From assembly GCA_018700525.1 (NCBI GenBank), contig JABITN010000050.1, positions 1-63,820 on the forward strand: 63,820 nt of DNA, given 5' to 3'. The position numbers and the translations under genes were made by a program. Positions 36,651-44,628 of the stretch are shown here, in pieces. Each line of letters opens with the position of its first letter. The stretch's first letter is position 1. The stretch comes from Opitutales bacterium. GTDB taxonomy: Bacteria; Verrucomicrobiota; Verrucomicrobiia; Opitutales; Opitutaceae. The notes beneath the pieces were generated by a model. The model made no database searches, was not told where the DNA came from, and was given only the letters and a program-made list of their open reading frames with translations.

Positions 36651-37287
36651 TTGTATAGTCCCCTCTTATTCCCCTTTCTCCTTCTTGCCAATATAATCAT
36701 CGCCGACGATGGAACCGCGCCCGAAAATATTCAAGGGCAGAGCTTTCTTTCAATTCTCAAAGAATCGAAGACTCAAGTACGTCAACTGGTATTTTCCGAA
36801 CACGACTGGCATGTCTACAAAAACCACGAACGCATGGTTCGATTCGGAGATTTCGTGTACGTGAAAAAATTACCCGAAACTCGCTTACGAATCCGATACT
36901 CAATCTCCTGCAGGGCTGGAGCTATGAAAAGTGCACGCCGCAGGAAAGAAGACCGCAGCTCAATAGCAGGTATTTGCGAAGTCCTGCCCCGAAGAAGAAT
37001 TGTTCCTTTTGAGCAAGGATCCGAATCAGCTAACGAACTTGGCGGGAAATCCTGAATACGAAAATATCATAGCTTAGGCCCACGGTTTGATTGCCGATTG
37101 GACGGGCAAACCGGAGATACGATTTTGACTAACTCGAGCCCTCATCGGCATACGTCTCCCCGGATCGAGAATGGAAAAATCATTCCTGCAGGAGACTACG
37201 CGAGCCGGATTCCGCATGGCGAAATGCCGGGCGCGACTAGGAATGCGATGGAGATCAATGACCCCGATTCGCTCTCGCTGAAATAAG
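36651..37287 (+). pseudogene. Decayed sulfatase, C-terminal part only
   Basis: One frame has PENIQGQSFLSILKESKTQV and FSEHDWHVYKNHERMVRFGD, the C-terminal region of a heparan-N-sulfatase-like sulfatase. After a frameshift near 37010 a second frame gives LSKDPNQLTNLAGNPEYENI ending at a stop near 37076, and a third (37098-37286) gives RIPHGEMPGATRNAMEI, again typical of that subgroup's C-terminus. The whole N-terminal catalytic half, including any formylglycine motif, is missing. It is a clear pseudogene with at least two frame disruptions, next to the fucosidase fragment. Confidence 0.75.
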
Positions 37288-37578
37288 ATTTTTTCGAACA
37301 ACTGCAGCACAGGTCGTGGATGGGCAATCCCTTCCATGGCTAAACCCTCAAGCCGTTCGCGGGTTTATGGATACAGTAGATAATATGAGCGAAGCCGAAC
37401 ACATCGCCAAAGCCTCCTTTATTATGTGGCTCTTAAGTGGAGTCCTTCTCAAAAAAGGTCTAGGCTTAGCGTATTAACTCGACGAATATTTGACTCGAAA
37501 TAAAATCGTTACCTTTTAGAGCTATTCTGGGTTTCCCAATAGCTCTCGTACCAATAACCAAAAAACCACTCCTCTACT
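37288..37578. other. Intergenic remainder of the gene graveyard
   Basis: Contains a 36-codon frame (37367-37477) with a hydrophobic centre (ASFIMWLLSGVLLKKG) that I cannot assign; it may be a fragment of another lost membrane protein gene. The rest up to the beta-propeller gene shows nothing recognisable. Confidence 0.35.
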
Positions 37579-38910
37579 ATGCCATTCATAGGTCAAAACA
37601 TGAACCTACTTAGAAGACCCAAAGTCGCCTGTCTCTTACCCATTGCTGTATTCCTGCTTTCATCATTGCTTCTATGTTCAACACAGGGACAGACCGCTCC
37701 ATTCGATCTGACTGTCAAACAAATCACCTCCGGCAAAAAGCATCACATCTTTGGATACATCGGTCAGTGCCGCACCATTCCGTGGAACGCCTCCGGTCGC
37801 TACATCCTCGGCCTCGAACTTGATTTCATAGACCGCATGCCCAAACCGGAAGATGCCGCAACTGTCTTCGTGGTCGACACGCAAAAGAACAATCGAATCA
37901 TTCGCCTCGATAAAACTCACGGCTGGAACCCACAACAGGGCACGATGTTCTACTGGAATCCCAACAATGCTGAACACCAATTTTTTTTCAACGACCGTGA
38001 TGTCGATACCGGTCAAGTCTACACCGTCCTCTACGATGTCCAAAAAAGAAAACGGGTCCGCGAATACCGTTTTGATGACGCCTCCATCGGCAATGGCGGG
38101 GTCGCCTTCGACGGCTCAAACTTCATGGCCATCAACTACGGACGCCTCGCACGCCTGCGACTCGTTACCGGATATCCCGAGGCACTCGACTTTTCCAAAG
38201 AGGACATCGCCCCGACCAACGACGGTATATTCGCGGTCGACATAGCATCCGGCAAAAAACGCCTCATCGTCTCCTATCGTCAGATGGAGGACGTCCTAAA
38301 AAAACACGGGATGCACTCCCCTCACACCGGTCTTTTCATCAACCACACGCTTGTCAATCGCGATAGCAACCGCGTTTACTTCTTCGCCCGAGCCAACTGG
38401 ACGCGCATGCCCGGCGAAAAGAAAAAAGGCGAACGCGTGAATGTCCCCTTCACCGTAGGTATCGACGGCTCGAACCTCACGCCGCACACGCAATTCATCG
38501 GTGGCCACCCCGAATGGGATCTCGGCAATGTGATGATTGGCAGCCTTAAGGAAGACGGTAAACTGGAACAGACTCGCTACGACACGAACACTCGAAAAAT
38601 TATCGGCCGCATCGGAACCAAAAGGATGTTTCCCAAACCAGAAGGCGACATCGCCCTATCGCCTGACGCCAACTGGTTCGTAAACGGCTACAAACCCAAA
38701 GATGATTCCACCGAAAACTTCTTCTCCGTCTACCACCGTCCCACCGGGGCCTTCGTCCGCAGTCCAGGCATCCCTAAAGGCGTCCGCAGTGAAAACCGGG
38801 ACGTGCGCATCGACCCGGCGCCCCGTTGGAATAGAACCAACGATCAGATACTGACGCCGGGCTTGGACAAAAACAACCGGCGCCAAATGTTCCTCATTGA
38901 GATCAAGTGA
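37579..38910 (+). CDS. Exported beta-propeller protein (WD40/TolB-like)
   Basis: A 443-residue protein; a second ATG at 37600, preceded by ATAGG, gives a cleaner Sec signal (MNLLRRPKVACLLPIAVFLL) and may be the true start. The body shows repeating blades with Asp-rich turns (YILGLELDFIDRMPKPEDAA, FYWNPNNAEHQFFFNDRDVD, VPFTVGIDGSNLT, GDIALSPDANWFVNGY), as in TolB-like or oligogalacturonate-lyase-type propellers. It ends RRQMFLIEIK. No catalytic residues can be named. It stands alone on the plus strand between the sulfatase pseudogene and a convergent DUF1080 gene. A uronate-related lyase role is possible but unproven. Confidence 0.78.
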   Translation: MPFIGQNMNLLRRPKVACLLPIAVFLLSSLLLCSTQGQTAPFDLTVKQITSGKKHHIFGYIGQCRTIPWNASGRYILGLELDFIDRMPKPEDAATVFVVDTQKNNRIIRLDKTHGWNPQQGTMFYWNPNNAEHQFFFNDRDVDTGQVYTVLYDVQKRKRVREYRFDDASIGNGGVAFDGSNFMAINYGRLARLRLVTGYPEALDFSKEDIAPTNDGIFAVDIASGKKRLIVSYRQMEDVLKKHGMHSPHTGLFINHTLVNRDSNRVYFFARANWTRMPGEKKKGERVNVPFTVGIDGSNLTPHTQFIGGHPEWDLGNVMIGSLKEDGKLEQTRYDTNTRKIIGRIGTKRMFPKPEGDIALSPDANWFVNGYKPKDDSTENFFSVYHRPTGAFVRSPGIPKGVRSENRDVRIDPAPRWNRTNDQILTPGLDKNNRRQMFLIEIK

Positions 38911-39020
38911 AGCATCCTTCGCGCAAACTCTAGACCTATCGGTCAACCAGCGAGGATTTTTCAAAGGTAGCGACGAAGCAAGCTTCGAGGTATTTACCCA
39001 AAAAGGAATAAAGAACCAAT

Positions 39021-39737
39021 CTAGAGTTTTCGCAGCTTCAGGTTGCGGTATTTCACTGCGTCGCCATGCGCTTGTAGAACGATGTGCCCTTCGGGAAGCG
39101 CACCAAATCCTGGATACTTGTTGAATTTGCTATTGACTACCCGCTTCTTGAAATCGGCGGCGTTAGTATTGTAAGAGCCCACCTTGGTACCATTGTGATA
39201 GACGACCACCTTCGTTCCATTAACCACGATCCGGGTTTCATTCCAAGCTCCACGTTCCCGAAACGATTTCGTCTTCGCCGGATAAAGCGAGTAAATGGCA
39301 CCGGCCGCATGCGTCAGTTCGTTGGTAGCCATTTCGTTCGTCTTCTTGTTCAAGTGAAACTCGTTATCGAGAACCTGGATCTCAACAGCGGAGTGCCAGA
39401 CTTTTTGATTGTCTTCCGATGCCCGAAAGAGAATTCCGCTGTTACCTCCCTCGGAGATTTGCCATTCTGCTACGAGTTCAAAGTCGCTGTACTCTTTCGT
39501 CGTTAGCAGATCTGTCATCCCCTTCGTCGGCGTTAGAACCAGGCAGCCGTCTTGCACGTCCCACCCTGGATGTGCAACGTCGAGCTGGTAACCGCGCCAT
39601 CCCTCGAAACTCTTCCCATCGAAAAGAAGCTTCCAGCCATCAGTCTTTTCTTTACCAGTTAGATGGTTATTCGCCGGCTCCGCCCAGGAAAAGGCGACCG
39701 ACAGGAATACGACAACGAGAGCGAGAGGTGTTTTCAT
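39021..39737 (-). CDS. Exported DUF1080 (3-keto-disaccharide hydrolase family) protein
   Basis: A 238-residue protein from the ATG at 39737 with a Sec signal (FLSVAFSWAEPA). The single DUF1080 domain starts WKLLFDGKSFEGWRGY and includes FELVAEWQISEGGNSGILFR and AVEIQVLDNEFH, standard for the family, which adopts a concanavalin-like sandwich. Members of this family cleave glycosides that have first been oxidised at C3. The gene converges with the beta-propeller gene and diverges from a sulfatase. Together with the Tat-exported oxidoreductases in the window it could complete such a route; that link is inference. Confidence 0.92.
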   Translation of the reverse strand: MKTPLALVVVFLSVAFSWAEPANNHLTGKEKTDGWKLLFDGKSFEGWRGYQLDVAHPGWDVQDGCLVLTPTKGMTDLLTTKEYSDFELVAEWQISEGGNSGILFRASEDNQKVWHSAVEIQVLDNEFHLNKKTNEMATNELTHAAGAIYSLYPAKTKSFRERGAWNETRIVVNGTKVVVYHNGTKVGSYNTNAADFKKRVVNSKFNKYPGFGALPEGHIVLQAHGDAVKYRNLKLRKL

Positions 39738-39943
39738 CGGGCCGACAATAAGCCCACGCCGAAATCTGTCACTCTCAATTTGTCGGGTCTTTCGGAGGGG
39801 CAGTCCCATGCCACGCCGTATTGAGCAATCTACAAGAAGGACCTAGTAAAGCCACGCGATTTACACCTTGATACCACGAAACCTCCCCTTCAACCTGCCC
39901 TAGACCTAAAATTGGACCTACTGAATCTCCCATCCCCTCGAAA

Positions 39944-41389
39944 ATGAAACGCTTCATACTCCTCGCCGCCGCGCTACACCTCGGTTCTCTCGGCTTCTCA
40001 CCTGCCGTAGCCGATGAGAGCCAATCCAAAAAGCAGAATATTCTGCTCATTTGCGTCGACGACCTTCGTCCCGAGCTAAAGTCCTTTGGCGTCGATTACA
40101 TCCAATCGCCGAACATCGACCGACTCGCGGCCTCTGGCAGAGCCTTTCACAACCACTACGTAAACGCTCCCACCTGCGGTGCCTCGCGCTACACGATGCT
40201 AACTGGGCAGTACGGTTCTTATGGCAACCAAGCCCTCTTTGCACGGGCCGAGAAACTGAAATCTCCCAATTCATCCGTTCCCCCTAGCATGCCGGAGTGG
40301 TTCCGGAAAAATGGATACAAAACCGTATCCGTCGGCAAAGTCTCGCATCACCCAGGCGGCTGGGGCGGCGAAGATTGGTACGATCACAACGTCCTCGAAA
40401 TGCCCGGCGCTTGGGATCGTCAACTCATGCCCACCGGCCAATGGAAACATCCACGAGGCGCTATGCATAGCCTGGCTCACGGGGAGATCAAACCCATCGG
40501 ATCCTTTTCGGAAAACAAAATGGATGCTTTTCAAAGTGCTGGAGACAACGACGCCGATCAACATGATGGTCTAATTACCGACGCCGGGCTCGAACAACTC
40601 GAATATTTGGCCGGTGAAGACGAGCCCTTCTTCCTCGCCATCGGCCTCATCAAGCCTCACCTCCCCTTCGGTTCGCCCAAGCGCTATATGGACCCCTACA
40701 AAGGAATCGACCTACCTCCGATCCCCCATCCAGGAAAGCCAGGCGGGCAAAGCACCTGGCATGGTTCGGGCGAATTCATGAGCCAATATTTCCATTACGG
40801 GCAAGACCCTCGCGACGATGACGCCTACGCGGATACAGTGCGTCGCCACTACGCTGCCTGCGTAAGCTACGTCGACCATAACGTCGGAGAAATCCTCACC
40901 AAACTAAAGGAAACCGGTAGAGACCAGGACACCATCGTCATTCTCTGGGGCGATCACGGCTGGCACCTGGGAGAGCACGCCATCTGGGGCAAGCATTGCC
41001 TCTTCGAAGAAGCCCTACGCTCCCCTCTCATCATCTCAGTCCCCGGTATGAAACGTCCGGGCGCAAAGTCGAGCGCGGTCATCGAAACCGTCGATCTCTT
41101 TCCCACCCTTTGCGAACTCACCGGCTTGGAGCGCCCTGACTTCGCCCACGGTTCTTCACTGCTTCCTCTAATCGAAAAGCCAAACGCCAAAGGCCACACG
41201 GCCTACGCCTACACCAACAAAGCTCAGACCCTCCGCACCGACCGCTATCGTTTCACTCTGCACAATGATGGCTACGCGGAGCTCTACGACCATGATTCTC
41301 CCAAAAAAGAAACTCAAAATATCGCCGGACAATTCCCCCGCAAAGTCGAAGAGCTCAAACAAGTGCTCCTAAAGAAAACGTCCAATTAG
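39944..41389 (+). CDS. Sulfatase, iduronate-2-sulfatase-like, with CxAxR motif
   Basis: A 481-residue Sec-exported sulfatase (signal 1-23, SPAVA). [14 protein letters not shown] (37-50) holds the first metal ligands. The formylglycine motif is CGASR (78-82), so alanine replaces the usual proline, a permitted variant. [17 protein letters not shown] gives the second metal block and [18 protein letters not shown] the iduronate-sulfatase-type loop. Codons are strongly C-ended compared with the AT-richer graveyard upstream. It is convergent with the long minus-strand sulfatase block. Substrate likely an O-sulfated uronate or related sugar, by family. Confidence 0.95.
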   Translation: MKRFILLAAALHLGSLGFSPAVADESQSKKQNILLICVDDLRPELKSFGVDYIQSPNIDRLAASGRAFHNHYVNAPTCGASRYTMLTGQYGSYGNQALFARAEKLKSPNSSVPPSMPEWFRKNGYKTVSVGKVSHHPGGWGGEDWYDHNVLEMPGAWDRQLMPTGQWKHPRGAMHSLAHGEIKPIGSFSENKMDAFQSAGDNDADQHDGLITDAGLEQLEYLAGEDEPFFLAIGLIKPHLPFGSPKRYMDPYKGIDLPPIPHPGKPGGQSTWHGSGEFMSQYFHYGQDPRDDDAYADTVRRHYAACVSYVDHNVGEILTKLKETGRDQDTIVILWGDHGWHLGEHAIWGKHCLFEEALRSPLIISVPGMKRPGAKSSAVIETVDLFPTLCELTGLERPDFAHGSSLLPLIEKPNAKGHTAYAYTNKAQTLRTDRYRFTLHNDGYAELYDHDSPKKETQNIAGQFPRKVEELKQVLLKKTSN

Positions 41390-41477
41390 TCTGAAGTAAC
41401 TACTTCCTATTTCAGGCGGCGAATCATTCCCGACCTAAGTGGGCGAACCACTGCGCCCGAATCGAATCGGAACAATT

Positions 41478-41513
41478 GTACCGAAAGAATAGACACATTC
41501 ATTTCCTATCAAC
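41478..41513 (+). repeat. 36-base repeat D, copy 2
   Basis: GTACCGAAAGAATAGACACA continues TTCATTTCCTATCAAC; three mismatches to the copy at 36531-36566. It lies between two convergent sulfatase genes. Confidence 0.7.
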
Positions 41514-41616
41514 CAACAGTAAAGCACTCGCTTCTCTTCGGTTCAAACGCCCCATTATTTCCTAATTATTCGGCGTTTTCTGTCTTGCCCATATTCAAAT
41601 TCAATCGCTGGCCCAA

Positions 41617-43071
41617 TCAATCCGGAATCGCTTCGTTGGGATCGATGTCTTCGCCTTCCCAATTGGCCACTCCGTTTTCATAAATGAGCACTCTTTTAGA
41701 GCTTCCCGGAGCATGGGCACGGTCAAACTTAGGGATGTGCTTTCTCAATTTTCGTTTTTGCGAATCGTATTCAGGATTCGATGCCATATTAATGAACTCG
41801 TTCGGATCCTTCACCATGTCGTAAAGCTCCTCCGATCCATCCGCGTAGCGAATATAGCGCCAATCCTCGCTCCGTACGCCATGGTTGCCTGGATTGTGAG
41901 TCGTTAACGCCGGACGACTTCTGGGAGCCTTCGCGTTCTTCAACTGCGGCACTAAGCTGAGACCTTCCAAGTGATCCGGAACGTCCAATCCGCACAACTG
42001 GCTCAAGGTGGGGTATATATCCAAGAGCTCCGCCGGGCGATGGGATTGCTGTCCCGCTTTCACTCCTGGCCCCGCGAAAACCAAAGGCACGCGAGCCGAG
42101 CGGTCCCAGAGCGTATTCTTACCTGTGATTTGCTTCTCACCCAAATGATAACCGTGATCCGACCAAAGTACGACGATCGTATCATCCTCCAATTCGTTTC
42201 GCTCCAAAGCATCCAATACGCGTCCCACCTGACTATCAACAAAACTCACGCTGGCGAGATAGGCTTGAACGATCTTAATCTGCTCCCCTGCCTCCAAGAG
42301 AAACTTCTGTCGCGGCTCCGGCAGTTTCCAGTGGATATACCAACTAAAACGCGGCGTGTCCTCACGGTCGTCCAAAAGCATTCGCGGCAATACGACTCCA
42401 TCTTCCGGATACATATCGAACCACTTTTGTGTCGCGAATAAAGGCACATGAGGCAGAGAAAATCCCACCGCCATAAAGAAAGGATCTTTCGGTTTTGCAT
42501 CTAACTGCTCGACCGCCCAGCTAGCGGTCTTCCAGTCATTTTGATTGGATTCTTTGTAAGGATAAACACCCCAGTCCATCCCGGGTCCACCCCGAGGCGT
42601 CGCTACCCGTTTTGTTTTGGGCCTCATTCTTCCTTTCGCTTCCGCGACGACATCGAATTCTCTAATTCCTAAGCTATTCCAATCTCTTCCGTGGTAGATT
42701 TTCCCACCCGTATAGGTTTTGTAGCCCGCCTTCGAAAAATGCTGCGGTAAGGTCACCAGATCCTTTAGGTCATCGACCTGACGAAACCAAGGAGCCAAGC
42801 CATACACGCCCGTCGTCGAAGGGCGTAGTCCCGTCATCACGCTCGTTCGAGAAGGGTTGCAAATGGGGGCCTGACAATGAGCGTTGGTAAACAAAGTCCC
42901 CCGCTCCGCCAAGGCATCGATGTTGGGCGTCTTCACTTGAGGATGGCCATCCAAGCAGCCCACCCAGTCATTTAAATCGTCGATCGCGATAAAGAGCACA
43001 TTTGGCGGAGCCCCCGGGCTCACTGGGAGGCACGTAACCAAAAGTATAGTCGTAATGAGGATACGTTTCAT
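41617..43071 (-). CDS. Sulfatase, iduronate-2-sulfatase-like
   Basis: A 484-residue exported sulfatase starting MKRILITTILLV with a short Sec signal ending at PGAPP (18-22). FIAIDDLNDWVGCL (27-40) and CNPSR (71-75) are the active-site blocks; WSDHGYHLGEKQITGKNTLW is the second. AVGFSLPHVPLFATQKWFD is typical of the iduronate-2-sulfatase group. The extended C-terminus ends EDIDPNEAIPD. It is the last gene of a minus-strand run in which DUF1501, PSD1 and another sulfatase lie upstream, spaced 20-90 bases apart, so co-transcription is likely. Confidence 0.95.
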   Translation of the reverse strand: MKRILITTILLVTCLPVSPGAPPNVLFIAIDDLNDWVGCLDGHPQVKTPNIDALAERGTLFTNAHCQAPICNPSRTSVMTGLRPSTTGVYGLAPWFRQVDDLKDLVTLPQHFSKAGYKTYTGGKIYHGRDWNSLGIREFDVVAEAKGRMRPKTKRVATPRGGPGMDWGVYPYKESNQNDWKTASWAVEQLDAKPKDPFFMAVGFSLPHVPLFATQKWFDMYPEDGVVLPRMLLDDREDTPRFSWYIHWKLPEPRQKFLLEAGEQIKIVQAYLASVSFVDSQVGRVLDALERNELEDDTIVVLWSDHGYHLGEKQITGKNTLWDRSARVPLVFAGPGVKAGQQSHRPAELLDIYPTLSQLCGLDVPDHLEGLSLVPQLKNAKAPRSRPALTTHNPGNHGVRSEDWRYIRYADGSEELYDMVKDPNEFINMASNPEYDSQKRKLRKHIPKFDRAHAPGSSKRVLIYENGVANWEGEDIDPNEAIPD

Positions 43072-43156
43072 AAATTTATTGGGTATAATTTTTAATTACA
43101 GATAACCTAGATCAGCGAGCGGTTAATTTTTTGTTGAATATCATTTACTTCAACCT

Positions 43157-44605
43157 TCATGAGAAGATCTCCGAGACCGGTTTTCCTTTCCCATCTTCGG
43201 TCACGTAGAATGGGCGGCCTTCGATAGAAAACTCGGTCTTGGGGCTAACTCCCATTGCGGTCATGATCGTAGCGTGTAGGTCCGTAATGTTTACAGGATT
43301 CTCGACAGCGACCAAAGGACGTTCATCCGCTGTTTTGCCATACAATAATCCTTTCTTAACGCCACCGCCAAATAGCGCCACGCTGGTTCCGCCTGTGAAG
43401 TGACGGTGCAATCCGTAGTGTTTTGCTTCAGTGATAACGTCGACCTTGTGCGTGGCTTGATCGTTCGCGTCCGAACCGGGCTTGCCCTCCATTATGGCAT
43501 CGCGACTGAACTCGGAGGCCACGACGACAAGGGTGCGATCCAGCATTCCCCGCTCTTCCAAATCAAGGACCAGTTGAGCGATGGGACGATCGATTTCACT
43601 GTGCAGACGAGCGACCGTATCATGGCCACCCGCATGCGTATCCCAATGCAGAAAAGGAACGTACTCAGTCGTGACTTCAACGAAACGCGCCCCATTCTCG
43701 ACCAGACGTCTCGCGAGTAAACACCCTCGGCCGAAGCGGCCCGTATCGTATCTATCACGAACTTCCTGCGGCTCTTTTTCGATATCGAACGCATTGCGTT
43801 CCTTCGAATTCAGTAGCCGATAAGCACTTTCCATCGAGCGTATCAGAGACTCTTGTTGATAATCGCTAGCGTATTCGCGATGTGGATTCCGATCGACAAG
43901 CTGGCGGAAAAGTTTGTTGCGATTCGTAAAGCGTTTGCTGGTCATACCCTCGGGCGGACGAACGGATTGCGCGGCCCGCTCAGGAAAGGGAAGGTTCATC
44001 GGACCATACTCGCTACCGAAAAAGCCCGCTGTGGTAAACGCCTTGAGCTCTTCCTTTTCACCCACGCCTTCCAAGCGTTGACCAATGTTGACGAAAGGCG
44101 GCATGACTTCATTCCGAGGCCCGAGAACACGGGCCATCCAGGCACCGATATGCGGGCACGCCACGGTCTGCGGCGGCACATAACCGGTGTGCCAATGATA
44201 CTGATGGCGCGAATGTAATATACTGCCGAGATCGGGTTGGACAGCGGAGCGAATCAACGTTCCACGATCCATGATCTGAGCGATGTTCTCGAGACCCGCA
44301 CAGATTTTTATATCGTCCACCGTCGTGTCAATCGAAGGAAACGTGCTGAGAACGGAATCCACCGCCATACCCTTTTCGAAAGGCGCATATCGCTTTGGGT
44401 CGAAGGTTTCCGGAGCTGCCATGCCTCCCCCCATCCAAAGCAGAATACACGCATCCGCTTTCGCTGCAGGAGCCTGAAGGTCTCTGCCAAGTACCAATTG
44501 CGGAGAGCCCGACATCCAGGCGGCGCTCGAAGCCAAAGCGAGCTTCTTCAGAAAGTCCCTTCGCGCGATGGCCTCAGGTGCGGTCGGATCGATATTGAAA
44601 TTCAT
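43157..44605 (-). CDS. DUF1501 protein, Tat-exported
   Basis: A 482-residue DUF1501 protein, a PVC-abundant family in the alkaline-phosphatase/sulfatase superfamily. A twin-arginine signal (ARRDFLKKLALASS, 14-27) precedes ACILLWMGGGMAAPETFDPK, the conserved start of the family domain. Later blocks are PFLHWDTHAGGHD and LVVVASEFSRDA, positions where related enzymes hold metal ligands. It lies 23 bases downstream of the partner PSCyt1/DUF1549/DUF1553 gene, the usual pairing in planctomycetes and verrucomicrobia. The activity is undetermined; a periplasmic hydrolase paired with a heme protein is the working idea. Confidence 0.94.
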   Translation of the reverse strand: MNFNIDPTAPEAIARRDFLKKLALASSAAWMSGSPQLVLGRDLQAPAAKADACILLWMGGGMAAPETFDPKRYAPFEKGMAVDSVLSTFPSIDTTVDDIKICAGLENIAQIMDRGTLIRSAVQPDLGSILHSRHQYHWHTGYVPPQTVACPHIGAWMARVLGPRNEVMPPFVNIGQRLEGVGEKEELKAFTTAGFFGSEYGPMNLPFPERAAQSVRPPEGMTSKRFTNRNKLFRQLVDRNPHREYASDYQQESLIRSMESAYRLLNSKERNAFDIEKEPQEVRDRYDTGRFGRGCLLARRLVENGARFVEVTTEYVPFLHWDTHAGGHDTVARLHSEIDRPIAQLVLDLEERGMLDRTLVVVASEFSRDAIMEGKPGSDANDQATHKVDVITEAKHYGLHRHFTGGTSVALFGGGVKKGLLYGKTADERPLVAVENPVNITDLHATIMTAMGVSPKTEFSIEGRPFYVTEDGKGKPVSEIFS

Positions 44606-44628
44606 GGCGTGTCTACAGGAATTGCGAT

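Noticed and set aside
37367-37477. 36-codon hydrophobic frame in the graveyard
   Set aside because: Has a membrane-like centre but no start context, conserved neighbour or recognisable family; treated as possible debris only.
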